Positions 43,682 through 55,224 are shown, counted from the first letter of the stretch. The stretch is 64,000 nucleotides of DNA from Cydia pomonella (GCF_033807575.1 NC_084707.1:23771888-23835887); one strand, 5' to 3'. Notes: a model not told the origin generated them from the sequence alone. Numbers and translations: made by a program.

Positions 43682-43870
43682 CTAGCGAACCGTCCCGGCT
43701 TCGCTCGAGTAGTAACACAAAACCTCAACAAATTATACCTTAACCTTCCTCAAGAATCACTCTATTGATAGGTGAAAAGCCCTTGTAAATTCGTTCAGTG
43801 GTTTTTGAGTTTATCGCGAACATACAGACAGACAGCCGCGGTACAGGACTCTGTTTGATAATGTGTAATA
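43682..43870 (-). mobile_element. Helitron-like 3' terminus
   Basis: On the minus strand the end reads ACTCGAGCGAAGCCGGGACG then GTTCGCTAG followed by T. This is a short GC-rich hairpin a few bases before a CTAG-T end, as in Helitrons. The inner part has the repeat words GGTTTTTGAGTTTATCGCGA and CATACAGACAGACAG. There is no replicase/helicase frame, so at most a non-autonomous remnant. The class call is tentative. Confidence 0.4.
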
Positions 43871-44416
43871 ATTTAGCCATAGAATAGGATAGAATAGAAT
43901 TTATTTTATTCATAAACACACAAACAGTAATAGACATACATAAAAGAGAACATAGTGAGAATAAAGTGTCACAAAATGGCGAGATGAGTCAGCATGTTGC
44001 TGGCGACTTCCAGCGCTGGTCTTCCGATGAGACCATCGAGGGCGAAATAATTACGGAACGTAACAGACAAAAGGAAAGAAACATAAAAAAAAAAACAGAA
44101 ATAAATTACACACAGTAGACAAGCTAATACAAAAACAGATACAACATGACGAACATACTTAACACTAAGTTTAAATAAAATTGCACGGACGAAACGAACG
44201 TACCTGTACCGGTCCGGTCGGATCATATCGTGGCGCGGCATTGAGCGTGCATAACCAGCGCCAGGTCAGCGGTAGCTACACGAATTAAATTATTAAACAT
44301 AGAACTACGACATTCAAGTACTAAATAGTCCTTCCTAAACGAATAAAATCAAGTTATTTTGGACCATAGTCGCGATCTTTTGGACTTTACCAAGAAACGT
44401 GAGACCAAGAAACAGA
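43871..44416. other. gene-free stretch
   Basis: The frame at 43969-44241 (minus) has no domain. No recognised repeat. Confidence 0.35.
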
Positions 44417-44597
44417 ACCCTTAGTGTAAATTTATTCGATATCGTGACGTGACGTACGCGTTTGCGTTGTGTCATTTTGTATGGGATTTAGAAACAGCGC
44501 GCCAAGCGGGACGTTTTGGAAACTCAAAATCCCATTTAAATGAGACTTAATGCAAACGCGTACGTCACGTCACGATACCGAATTTTACACTAGGGGT
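44417..44597. mobile_element. 181-bp foldback element
   Basis: The left arm ACCCTTAGTGTAAA then ATCGTGACGTGACGTACGCG is mirrored by CGCGTACGTCACGTCACGAT then TTTTACACTAGGGGT. The arms are about 55 bp with few mismatches around a loop of about 60 bp. The arms carry repeated CGTGACGTGACGTACG words. Non-coding. Confidence 0.78.
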
Positions 44598-45012
44598 ACA
44601 GATATATTGTTTTTGAATTTCGAACCCTACACTATTAAAGTTCACAATTGTGGAATATGTACAATACATTACGATACACTCGTTAAAAGGTACCTCGAAA
44701 GAGCGCTTCAAAAAGTACCTTTTACAACAAATGACAAAATTAAACTTAAAAATGGAAAAATTACTGTTTCGGGTTGGGTTGAGTGAGACTTGAACCGACT
44801 TGACTTGGGCCGTGAGTTCAAGTCTCACCCAAGACAGTAATTTTCTACTTTTAAATTTATTCCAAGCTTCATAGCATCGTTCGCAGACGTAATAACTTCT
44901 TGTTAAAAATTAAATGAAAAAATTGTAGTACAGTCGCGGACTTAAATTGTTAAACCATTTAGGGTTACTTTACATTATACATTTCTTACGGTTAGTATTG
45001 GTACAGTTATAG
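44598..45012. other. gene-free stretch
   Basis: Contains a short inverted pair, CTTGAACCGACTTGACTTGGG / GTGAGTTCAAGTCTCACC near 44790-44828. No gene. Confidence 0.35.
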
Positions 45013-45152
45013 GTACAGTCAAGTGTAAAAATATGGGTGTACACATCTTACTCAAAAATATGCCCCATAGCATCTTATTCCAGTGTAATAAGAGCGTAGT
45101 ACCATGTTTATGAGACGATTCTTTCGATACATATTTTTGCACTTGACTGTAC
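45013..45152. mobile_element. GTACAGTCA foldback element 2
   Basis: Left end GTACAGTCAAGTGTAAAAAT, right end ATTTTTGCACTTGACTGTAC, 140 bp, non-coding. The TA-CAGTC ends fit the same Tc1/mariner-like group as 4929-5079. Confidence 0.7.
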
Positions 45153-45202
45153 TTAAGGTACTTTCTCTTCTTCTCAGTCGTTTCACTCTTGACAGAGCAT
45201 GG

Positions 45203-45810
45203 TCACGTTGCGGCGTCCATGTTTGTGTTAGAGGCGGATCCAGCTTTCATTACGATCTCCTGCCATCTCTCTCTGTTTGCGGACTGTCTGGCGCAGTCTG
45301 ACACGCGGTTTCCCACTGCGGATTTCACCTGATCCAGCGCATAGGTGGCCTGCCGCGTGATCTGGTTTCCTGTACCTTTCCTTGCACGACCAGCCGTTCT
45401 ATCGAGTTATTATCACGCCTAGAGACATGACCAAAGAACTGCAGTATGCGCATCATCTGTACTATAGTCGATACGACGACAACGAGTACGAGTACATTGT
45501 ACGAGTGGACAAGCTAGAAATATTATTAAAAAATACTTTATTAAAATAAGAGGACAGTCTACCGAAATCATTTATTTAGATGACCTATGTACCTAAAAAC
45601 AATAATAATTAAAATGTATAAATATTTCATATAAGACTCCTTAACTCAAAAAATCTTTTGAATTTATGATTAGTAGTTAAGTTTAAGATTATGTAATGTG
45701 ATTTTTATTGAAATAAACAGCTGTTTTTTTTATAGACGCTTTGTGATGCCGAGTTCCTGGAGTATGGACACGTTGGTGCGGAACCCTGTCCAGGATATGC
45801 CGGGCATCTT
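45203..45810 (-). pseudogene. RTE-like LINE ORF2 fragment split by an insertion
   Basis: On the minus strand 45810-45735 encodes MPGISWTGFRTNVSILQELG, and 45463-45203 encodes RILQFFGHVSRRDNNSIERL, RSRGRPPMRWIR and, after a one-base frameshift, CARQSANRERWQEIVMKAGS. These are consecutive parts of the same post-RT region. The 270 bp between them (about 45465-45733) is a plus-strand LINE 3' end (TTGAAATAAACAGCTG) flanked by TATAG on both sides, probably its target duplication. The RT domain itself is missing. Confidence 0.7.
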
Positions 45811-46108
45811 CTATAGGTACTCTATAGGCTATATAAGTGTCATATAATAATCACCATTTCCTTTTTAATCAACATCCCCGTTGAAAACTTAAACCCAATA
45901 CTTACTTGTACCTACCAATACTACAAATATGTCGCGCTGCTATAGGACTTTATAGCCACCAACGGCGATGCCCAGCCCCTTAAACCCACAAGCGCCGCAA
46001 CAAGCATCTACAACAGATGGCGTGGCCAATGAATATGGTAAATTTTAGAAAATAATTCAAAATATCAAAAAATACTTGTTCCTATATCGTACCTTTAAAT
46101 TTTAATTA

Positions 46109-46272
46109 CTTAGAGTTAAACCAAAATAAGTTTGCAACGATTTTCATAGCACACGCAGTGCAAGTGTTAGTTAGGTATACATCATAATTTCATAATAGAA
46201 GTTTGACGTTTAAAATAACACTTGCACTGCGTATATCAAATTCATTGCAGACTTGTCTTGGTCTGACTCTAG
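46109..46272. mobile_element. foldback element with GCAGTGCAAGTGTTA core
   Basis: The left arm AGTTAAACCAAAATAAGTTTGCAAC ... CGCAGTGCAAGTGTTA is mirrored by TAACACTTGCACTGCG ... TGCAGACTTGTCTTGGTCTGACTCT. It is a diverged hairpin of about 60-bp arms, of a kind I recognise as common in lepidopteran introns. Non-coding. Confidence 0.68.
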
Positions 46273-49077
46273 TTTACTTCGTTTAAAGACAAAATAAATA
46301 TTACTTACAATACACTACTGTTAATTTTATTATAACTCTCAAAAGATTTATTGTTAAACATAATAATCACATTTTATAATATGTCTTGTGCCCGTAATAA
46401 AACCCTCATAATCGTCTTTTAATATAACAAAAGTTTATTTGAAATCACGTAAAAGACAAAGCCGCTTTGAGTTTTGCCGACAAAGATTTTCTATTCGTTT
46501 GTGTCGTTAACACCGTAAAACAATTGGTTTTTATGGATATAATGTTTTTATGTACAAGAAAGAAAACATCTTTTGAAAAAAAAATAGGGGAAAATTAATA
46601 ATATTTACCTTGTAGGTAAGTTTAGTTTGATATAAATTAAAGTATAATCTAAAAGATTTTACCCTACCAAATCCAGAATTTTATGGAATTACTTTAACAA
46701 ATAAGGAAGTTACGTTCCTTTGTACCTTTGAACCACTCGCCTGCAAAATCCTGATTTTGCACTTGCCTCAGTATACTTAGGAGGTATTGACATTCGAATG
46801 TCTAGCGCCCGTTGTCATGTGGCTCCCTTCAATATTATCTCCACTAAGCATATAAATTCTATTAATAAAATTGAAAACGAATAGTCAATACCACCATCGG
46901 TCGTATTTTAAAAATTAGCATTTCGCCGTTTTCCACCGATTTTCGAGTGACGAAATCGAACGATTGAAATTCAAAAATCACCCCCACCAGGGTCTATCAC
47001 ACAACCATTTTGTTGTGTTCTTAGTTGAGACCAGGATGTGACCAAAATAACTACAGATTTTTCTTTGAGAGCAAAGAAAAAGGGTCTAATATTCTGTCAT
47101 TGTTACATACTCTTCATGTACCACAATTATATTCTCATTTTATTCTACTCAAGCCTGATTAAATCCACATACTACCTGCAAAAGTATGTGATCGAAGCCC
47201 CCACATCTAATGATCAAATGTATAATGAATCCCCATTAGTACAAAGAGCACATTATGCAGATTGCCCTGGCTCTGGTGGGGACAAAGCATCACCGGCGCC
47301 CATTAACGGGTGCATTCTGCTGAAAAATAAAAGATCCTACTGCGGCGTGAGGATATGAGGAAGGGCTGGTGGAGCATACGTAGACTAAGTTTGACGTGTG
47401 GTTAACCATTTCACCGCCAATGGCGCCCCATGACGTTATTAGGGAGTGTTCTTTAGTCTCGGCACGATTCAAACTTTAAGATACGTCAAACATTTTCTAA
47501 AGATAATATATGGATTAGATATGTCAGTGTCAAAAGTTCTTCAAACAAAAACGTCACTTTTGAATTCGAATCGAGCCGTCTGTTTTTTAACTATACAGTA
47601 TTACGCCATACATTTTTTATTTATGCACGAAACACTAGACTGCTACTGCCTTTACTACTATTTCCTAAGGGTAGTATTACTTCATTTTAAAAAAAAAAAC
47701 AGACTTATAAAATAGCCATAGAGTGTAAAGGATTGATATTAGGTAGTTGTGTTATCTGCGGTGCTGGCTTTTTGCCTCGACCACGAAAAACAAATGTGCT
47801 ATGCATAATACAGGCAGCATCGACTCTCATATAAAAGAGTAGGTAACTAGGGCTTGATATTTGAGTTTAAAGATGGTTGAGGGAATACATCCAGAGCACA
47901 TTTTCGTGACAGTTAGATTAGAAACTCAAACAAACAATTTTTCAAAAACAAGTTGTGGTCAATCCATAATTATATGTTCTCGTAAGTGATCCAAAGAAAC
48001 TGAAACGATTGAATAACATTCCAAGCAGAACACCTGTTTCCCCATTTACCTCACCCAGTTATTTTTTTTTTTTTAAATCTAGTGTTTAATTAATTTTGTC
48101 GTAGATAAAACAAACATAACCACAAATTAACTGTCGCTTAACACTCACAACAACCGGGCGTTAAAAAAACCATCCATAATGGCATGTCGGGTGAGGTGTC
48201 ATGGGAAATTTGAGTAAATTAAAATAGGAAGATGGGGCGAATAGGCATTAAGCCGCGACAATACTGCGCCGCGGCTCCGCCTGCCTCTGGGGCTTGCTAA
48301 CTGGCTTCAATCGGGGGTGGGTGGAACTGGTGGAAGGTTTGATCGTGGAGGTACGATTGGTAGTTAGGATATGTTAATAATTAGTGGTTATGACGTGACT
48401 GAACCACATTCATCTATGAGGTATTCCCGAGACCTGTTCTATTTTAGTTTTAATTTTCTATTTTAGGTTTTCCTTTCCTTAGGACCTCTCACACCCACAC
48501 CCAAGGCAGGGTGTCGAATGAAACCCACATAGCGTGGCTGAATAATCCGGCCTCCGCCACTTTGTCACTATTTCGTTAGTGTACATCTATTTTAGTTTAT
48601 AACAACATTTTACTATACACTTATCTTGTACTGATTACCAAATATTGATAGTTGTCACGACTAAATTGAAATCATTCTAGTTTGATGTTCATTTGTGCGG
48701 CGGCGTGCGAAATAAGTAATCAGGTGCATGTTCACTTAGCACATTTACATTATGTATAGTATGGTTGTGTATCGCCGTGGGATTTGAACAGGGTTATTAT
48801 TTATTTTTAACGTAATACAAACTCAGTGTGCAGTAAAAATGAGTAAACTTGACTTATGAAACTCTTAAGGTTTACAAACAACACGCCATAAGTATCTGGA
48901 GTAGGTACGCCTCCAAATACAGACATATTTCTACAGTTCACGTTCAAAAGTATTTATCACTCTAAATAATAGTTCTAAATATAGTACAGAGACATACTTA
49001 TCTCTTTTTGTTCAGTTATAAAAGTATCTACCTTTTCATGTGTAGTTTGATCCGTTACTTTCGATGCTGATTAAACT
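46273..49077. other. long gene-free stretch
   Basis: The frame at 47038-47358 has no domain. No recognised repeat. 48240-48330 is locally GC-rich. Confidence 0.35.
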
Positions 49078-49217
49078 CTTCTTCAAGCGTTTTCCCGGCC
49101 TAGCGCCAGGGTCCGCTTTCCAACTTAATCTTCTCCACTTTGCCCGGCTTCGGCATCCTCAGATGTGAGATTATTCTCGATCACGATTATCACGACGTCC
49201 AGCCAGCGCTTCATGCT
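49078..49217 (-). pseudogene. decayed RTE-like LINE C-terminus
   Basis: On the minus strand, MKRWLDVVIIVIENNLTSED is followed in shifted frames by the remnant of the usual 'AEDR..WRRR.RKADPA..RDKR' end (TGGAAAGCGGACCCTGGCG). Frames are broken by indels and a stop. Confidence 0.55.
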
Positions 49218-50204
49218 GAATAGACAATGATGCTAATGAAAACATATCTGGGTAGGTACATACGCTTTGGTAATAGAGCCGTGTTGAGATATTTCTGAGA
49301 ATCGAACACTCCGAAATATCTAACGGCATCTGAATAAATTAAAGCCAGGTATTTAACTAACCGGCTTTTATAAACTAGCGGTTATTTTGAAATGTATTCC
49401 CATTTCTAGTCACGCGCCTTTCCCCGAACATGCTAAGTCATAATTATTTAGACAAAAGACAATGACAAAAACAATGGCGACAAAGCGAAGCCCGTGCCGA
49501 CAAACGGACAGACGGACAAAACACAAACCGCAATAAAAATATTACGGCCTACAAACAAAAATTAACGGTCTTTAATAAATTAAACAATTGACAATACTTT
49601 TGGAGACAAAAACGCCCTTATAGTCTATTTCTAAACGCATTCAAATACCGACCTTAAAACAAAGGAATTGTGTTTAAAATAGAAGCCTAGCTTGCGCTTT
49701 GATGTTCTTTAAAGTCTTCCATTTTGTTTATAATAGGGTGACAATGCCTACTTATTTCGAATTTGGAACGAAACCGTTGCAAAAGAAATGACCATCAACT
49801 GACCATAATAAAGATGTCCGTTGTTTCTGAGTAGTGACAACAGACAGATGGCGGAATGTTTGACAATTTCACGGTTTTTGGTAGTTTTGGTACATTTGGG
49901 TTTGGGCGCCCGTTAGTTGCGTTTTATTGGGTATTTAAGGAAACAATATTAGATAAATACTCTTCTGTGTATTGACAAGTGACAAAATATAGGTTTGCTT
50001 TTATCTTGCCCGTGCCATCGGTTTTTATCATGGTTAATGCTAAATTTTTTTTATCGGTATTCGTTATGGCGTGGCACCGTTTAACGTTTATAATTAAAAG
50101 CAAAAATGACAAGTGATACCACGAAACGCAGTTTTATACTGCTTTTAAGAGGAAAGGGAACGTTAGATGACCACTTTTATATTAACATTATATAAAATAT
50201 TTTT
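49218..50204. other. gene-free stretch
   Basis: No gene or clear repeat. A diverged piece near 49270-49335 shares GTGTTGAGATATTTCTGAG-type words with the foldback at 1778. Confidence 0.35.
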
Positions 50205-50490
50205 TAACTCTGGAATTGCAGGCGTCCATAAGGGCGCCGTGATGGAATGTCATCGATCCCAGTACGCCCTAATAAACTGCAAAGTAGGTGAAACGTTGGA
50301 GTGGGTTTATTGGGTAGGGCCAAATTCTCCCCCCCTCTTGCCAGGAGAGAGCAAAGGAGCGGCGAGTCCCACACACCGTGCGTAAATGCTTTCCTATTCC
50401 GTCAAAAAAAAAAGGCATCCACAGGCTACGGAGACTGTTCACCATCAGACAGGCCGTGTGCTTGTTTTCCACCGACGTAGTATAAAAAAA
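50205..50490 (+). mobile_element. poly(A)-ended retroelement (family E), copy 3, rearranged
   Basis: It contains CTCTGGAATTGCAGGCGTCC, and later GGCATCCACAGGCTACGGAG, ACCATCAGACAGGCCGTGTG and CCACCGACGTAGTATAAAAA. An unrelated segment of about 170 bp lies between its two halves (50235-50405). Confidence 0.6.
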
Positions 50491-50612
50491 GGCAATTAAC
50501 TATAGCTATTATGCGTCTTCTTTTATTTTGTTTAGGTTTTTTAATTGTTTGAGATTTTTAAAAACTTGTACTTAATTTGTATTTCGCTCCTATGTGTTAG
50601 ATATAACATACA

Positions 50613-51101
50613 GCCCGATTTGAGGAATGAGATACGATAACGATAAGTTCTGGTTTAGATAAGTTCTCATTTAGATATCGTTTATGTGTCGTATAATTGA
50701 CAGAAGATCAATTCGGGCAACCTATGTCACTTTGACGTTAGAAATATCGTGGATGATCTTAGGGATCACAGCGGAATCAAAATACACGTAAATTTTGACT
50801 TGTCATTTATTCATTATTATTACACAAATTGACTAAGTCCCACAGTAAGCTCAATAAGGCTTGTGTTGTAGGTACCTAGACAACGATATATATAATATAT
50901 TATAATTATAAATACTTAAATACATATAAACACCCATGACTCAGAAACAAATATCCGTGTTTATCACACAAATATATGCTCTTACCAGGATTTGAACCCG
51001 GGACCATCGGCTTCATAGGCAGGGTCACTACCCACTAGGCCAGACCGGTCGTCAAATCTTTCCAAGATCTTAAACGTGTCTTAATCATTCTTCAAATCGA
51101 A
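50613..51101 (-). mobile_element. inverted-repeat element T1, copy split by a SINE
   Basis: The left side (50613-50815) is the reverse complement of the T1 right end and body: GAGGAATGAGATACGATAAC, CACTTTGACGTTAGAAATAT, GGATCACAGCGGAATCAAAA. The right side (51057-51101) is the T1 left end: AAGATCTTAAACGTGTCTTA then ATCATTCTTCAAATCG. A family A SINE occupies the gap. Confidence 0.75.
50817..51056 (-). mobile_element. tRNA-headed SINE (family A), inserted in T1
   Basis: On the minus strand, head GACGACCGGTCTGGCCTAGT, B-box CCCGGGTTCAAATCCTGG, body GAGTCATGGGTGTTTATATG, tail GACTTAGTCAATTTGTGTAA. Near full length. Same orientation as its host T1 copy. Confidence 0.85.
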
Positions 51102-51226
51102 GAAAAACCACCAACCATACCATAAGGTAACCATAGGTTATTTACTATACAATAAGTTGTGGGAAAATATTTTTCATAATGTCAATATCCAGAACAATAG
51201 GGCCTTATTGAGCTTAATTCAATTCA

Positions 51227-52661
51227 ATTCAATTCAAATATACTTTATTCATGTAGGCCTAGCAACAAGCACTTATGAATAGTAAGACAGTATTACATAT
51301 AATTAACACAATAACACAACACAAGCCTTATTGAGCTTACTGTGGGACTTAGTCAATTTGTGTAATAATGTCGTATAATATTTATTATTATTATTATTAT
51401 TATTTATTAATTATCTTAATCTAATTATCAGAGCAATTTATTGATGTTGTAAATATTATTCCATATATAATACTAATGAATATAATTCATAGATCAAATT
51501 TAATACTAAAACTTTCACAAAATACAGTCATACAAAAAAAAATGTATAAAAAATACTTGTCTAGATTGTTTCTAGAATAAATTCTAAATGTCAAACAAAT
51601 ATAATAAAAACAACAAAGGAAATACATGCATTGGAATATCCATTTCATCATCATTATTCAAATATAATAAATAATTAATCATTTCGAATCACAATTAATC
51701 CCACGTTGTTTTATCATTCATGTAGTCTTGTGTGGTATAATAAGCTTTAGAAATAAGTTTACGCTTTACATGATTCTTAAATTTATTAATTGGTAACTCA
51801 GTAATATGGTTTGGAAGTTTATTATAAAATCTCACACAATTACCCATGAATGATTTTTTAATTTTATGGAGCCGAGTGAAGGGCACGGCGAGCTTATGTT
51901 TATTTCTAGTATTAATATTATGAATGTCACAATTTTTCTTAAAATCGGCAATATTTTTATGCACATACAGAATATTCTCATAAATGTATTGACAGTGCAC
52001 TGTCATGATGTCAATTTCCTTAAATTTATCTCTCAGTGAGTCTCTATGGTTCATTTTATATATTGCTCGAATAGCCCTCTTCTGCAGAACAAAAATGGTA
52101 TTTATCTCTGAAGCACCACCCCACAGTAAAATACCATATGACATAATGCTATGGAAGTAACTAAAATATACTAATCGAGCTGTTTTGACATCAGTTAACT
52201 GACGGATTTTGCTTACTGCAAAAGCTGCAGAACTCAGTCTATTCGAAAGAGTAGCAATATGGGGACCCCACTGGAGTTTAGAATCTAAAGTTATACCAAG
52301 AAAAACTGTACTATCAACTAGTTCCAATTCCTCATCCTTCACAATGACACTTGTTTGTACATGCCTTACATTACTAGTGACAAACTTAATACATTTAGTC
52401 TTATTCTCATTTAACAATAAATTATTAACATTGAACCAATTTACTAGTTTAGAAATAGCATCGTTTACATCATTGTAAGCTTGTTGCTGTCGTTTGACTT
52501 TGAAAATAAGTGAAGTGTCGTCTGCAAACAATACTATATCATGGTGGGTCTTTACAAGGAATGGCAAGTCATTTATGTAGATAAGGAACAGGAAAGGTCC
52601 CAATATTGACCCCTGTGGTACACCCATAGAGACCAATGACCCCGGTGATCGCTGTCCATTA
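51227..52661 (-). mobile_element. 5'-truncated jockey/CR1-like LINE with TTGAA tail
   Basis: Minus-strand copy. The 5' break is at about 52661, inside the RT domain. The stop codon is at 51695. The 3' UTR contains a plus-strand SINE-tail string (51323-51400) and ends in AATAAAGTATATTTGAATTG repeated TTGAA units at 51227. The flanks share CTTA (51223-51226, 52662-52665). Together they rebuild the SINE/LINE tail 'ccttattgagcttactgtgggac', so the LINE landed in an existing tail. Confidence 0.78.
51695..52661 (-). pseudogene. LINE reverse transcriptase, C-terminal part of ORF2
   Basis: About 322 codons open without a stop. They begin within the RT palm at GSLVSMGVPQGSILGPFLF (conserved 'GVPQGS.LGP' block) and include the catalytic FADDTS block, GITLDSKLQW ('LG..LD..L.W' thumb region), the 'YGILLWGG' and 'LQKRAIR' blocks and the usual C-terminal 'FYNKLPNHI' region. 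The endonuclease and the N-terminal RT blocks are missing through 5' truncation, so no active enzyme could be made. The first ATG is internal and not a real start. The open frame indicates a fairly young copy. It matches jockey/CR1-type LINEs in motif order; the exact clade is not determined. Confidence 0.85.
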
Positions 52662-52725
52662 CTTACTGTGGGACTTAGTCAATTTGTGTAATAATGTCCT
52701 ATAATATTTATTTATTTTATATATT
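52662..52725 (+). repeat. SINE/LINE tail fragment
   Basis: CTTACTGTGGGACTTAGTCA then ATTTGTGTAATAATGTCCTA: the 3' tail of SINE family A without its head, separated from its left part by the LINE insertion. Confidence 0.7.
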
Positions 52726-52854
52726 TATAGGGACGTTTGTATGGAGAGCCGTTGGTCCACTATCATTTTAAATAATTTAGTAAATATAAAATTAACTAAT
52801 CAAATTAATCAGCTAATCCCTGTATATTCCTGAAATTTCTTTACCGACGATATT

Positions 52855-53335
52855 CCAATTACATATCTTATACCTTTAAACGAGCAATTCTTGTATATAT
52901 ATATATATATTTCTGTGATCTCGAAAACGGCTCTAACGATTTCGCTGAAATTTGGTATATGGGGGTTTTTGGGGGTACACAATCGATCTAGATTAGTCTT
53001 ATGTTTGGGAAAACGCGTGTTTTCGAGTTTTCATGCGTTTTTCTTTCGACGCAGAATATGGTCGCTAATTTCGTGTTGCCGGCCACTGTTCGTCTGGCCC
53101 AGCGGGTTAAGACGCGGACGGCTAGAAACGAGTGTTACGGGTTCGAATCTCGCCCGATGATTAACTTTTGTTTTTTTTAATATACGTTCAAGTTTATATA
53201 TTTTTTTTTTTTTGATTTTTATTGTTTTAGACAAGTTTAATTTAGTAAAAAAATGTAGTTAAGATTATCACCTATACACCACCATATTACAATAAATAGT
53301 TATAACCGAGCAAAGCTCGGTCGCCCAGGTACTGT
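52855..53335 (+). repeat. dispersed repeat DR4 with an internal tRNA-like segment and end hairpin
   Basis: 52860-52995 (ACCTTTAAACGAGCAATTCT, TCTCGAAAACGGCTCTAACG, GATCTAGATTAG) is the reverse complement, diverged, of 42900-43065. The piece closes at 53306-53335 with the hairpin ACCGAGCAAAGCTCGGT followed by CGCCCAGGTACT, an end found on many arthropod repeats and reminiscent of Helitron termini. No coding frame. Confidence 0.5.
53083..53160 (+). mobile_element. tRNA-derived segment (SINE family C)
   Basis: TGTTCGTCTGGCCCAGCGGG (A-box side) and TACGGGTTCGAATCTCGCCC (B-box) are spaced as in a tRNA. A T-run follows at about 53169. The acceptor ends do not pair well, so this is a SINE head, not a tRNA gene. 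Confidence 0.55.
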
Positions 53336-53859
53336 AAGTATTTATACGTCAATGCATCTATGCCTAACGTTAGCCAGATTTCTAGCTTCCCAACATTTCC
53401 CTCGCCTTACTAAAACCGCATCGCCTGACCGGACCGGCTATAACCGGACATGGGCACCGGCCCGGACCGATCCGAACCGCTTTTGCCGGATATCCGACCG
53501 CGGATGCCCACTCGTGCAAAATCCTAAGCAACTAGAATTTAGACATGTTGATTTAATTAATAGTTTAGGCGCGTGCGTCAAATATATGTATACAAGTATT
53601 GCCTTATTAGAACGGAATAAGATGCAAAATTGTTAATGTATTTTTGAGTTTAATTTCTAATTAGACTTAGAAATGGTTGAGATTATTCAAATGTGAATTT
53701 CAGTTGGAGATATAATTTGAACAGCAAAGATCAACTCGTACTTGAATAATAAAATTACTAATCACTATTTATATTACTAATTCATTTAATTATTAATGAG
53801 GCCTAAACGTTGATAAGTACCTACTCATACTCAGAAATTAAATAAGATAAATTTAGTTA
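53336..53859. other. gene-free stretch
   Basis: It has a CCGG-rich patch (about 53425-53505: GACCGGACCGG-type words). No gene. Confidence 0.35.
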
Positions 53860-54128
53860 CAATCCGGGGGTCGCGGGTTCAAATCCTGGCTCGTACCAAT
53901 GAGTTTTTCGGAACTTATGCACATTTGATATTCACCACTAGCTATTCGGTGAAAGAAAACATCATAAGGAAACCGGCGTACATCCGCGAAGAAATTCAAA
54001 GGTGCATGTGAAGTCCCCAAGTCTCCAACCCGCATTGGGCCAGCGTGGGGACTATAGCCCGAACCCTCTCGAATATCAGTGGAGGCCTGTGCCTAGTGGG
54101 ACATATTTAGGATGAATTATGATTATTT
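53860..54128 (+). mobile_element. tRNA-headed SINE (family B), 5'-truncated copy
   Basis: It starts inside the head at GGGGGTCGCGGGTTCAAATC (B-box), then TACCAATGAGTTTTTCGGAA and GGAAACCGGCGTACATCCGC, ending TAGTGGGACATATTTAGG. The part up to the GAAACCGG block matches 15483-15808. The 3' halves differ, so these are subfamilies sharing one head. Confidence 0.72.
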
Positions 54129-54182
54129 ATTCATAAGTTACAATTATTATTATTAAGTTCCAAGTGAATTATAATTAATTAC

Positions 54183-54720
54183 CAATGAGCGGAATTCTTC
54201 ATAGCAAAAATCAAACTGTCAGAGGGATTGACCTAACTGTTTTATCGACTTATCGATGTTACGGAATAATATCGCATTAGGTATCCATAATCAACTTAAA
54301 AGATTATTCTGTAACATTTGACCTCTTTGATAAGCAATTTGCATCTCCGTATTAAAGTAAATCATGTCAGCGTCACATATGTCATTTATGTCACTTGAGT
54401 TTTCATGAGTGATTTCCGTGCCGTGTTACTAAAATGGTTAATCCTAAAAGAAAACAATAAAAAAATGGATACAGAAAGATTCTTATTTCAGTTTCAAAGA
54501 AGATTCTTCCACAATATATTGCTCTAAATGTTACGTTCATTTACATCATAAAAGTATTTTCTGCTTTATTCTTTACTATTATACCAAAATACAGTGGCGG
54601 TCAGCTAATTAGGGACACCTGTGTTTCGTTAAGTGACAAATATTTATCGATAAGTCGATAAAACAGTTAGGTCAATCCCTCTGACAGTTTGATTTTTGCT
54701 ATGAAGAATTCCGCTCATTG
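54183..54720. mobile_element. 538-bp element with perfect 75-bp inverted repeats and 8-bp target duplication
   Basis: The arms 54183-54257 and 54646-54720 are exact reverse complements (CAATGAGCGGAATTCTTCAT at each outer end). TTAATTAC flanks both sides (54175-54182, 54721-54728), an 8-bp target duplication as made by hAT-, P- or Merlin-type transposases. The 388-bp interior has no transposase. Arm identity suggests youth or a recently copied foldback. Confidence 0.88.
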
Positions 54721-54985
54721 TTAATTACAGTTTAGTTACTAAGTACTACGCGAATAGTACTAGTAAGTATGAACTAATTAGTAATAATAATTACAACAAA
54801 CAACACGTAACTTTTCTACATAAACACGTAGTCCCCATTTTAATATTAACGTTATAGAAAATATCGATCGTTCAGTATTCTCTTAATGTCCTCGTTATGT
54901 TATGATATATATATGATTCAACGGAGGCACGCCGTTTTTTCGCCTAAAGAGTGTTTATTTTTACAGCTTTTTATTAACTTGCAAT

Positions 54986-55211
54986 GTACAGTCAGCATCC
55001 AAAGTAGCGGATCACACAAGGTTTGAAAAGTATCTAACAGCTGTAACAGCTTAACAAAATGTGGTGGTTTTATAAGTTGAACAATTAAGACTGTAAAAAA
55101 TATACTTTTGAATGTAAATTTTAGAGATTTATTTATATTTGGTAAAGTAATCCGGAATATGAGATACTTTTGGCGCGTTATTTCATTCGCAACTATTGAT
55201 GCTGACTGTAC
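54986..55211. mobile_element. GTACAGTCA foldback element 3
   Basis: Left end GTACAGTCAGCATCCAAAGT, right end GATGCTGACTGTAC, pairing over about 25 bp with a few mismatches. 226 bp, non-coding. Directly followed by DR1 copy 3. Confidence 0.62.
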
Positions 55212-55224
55212 CTATAACGTACTG

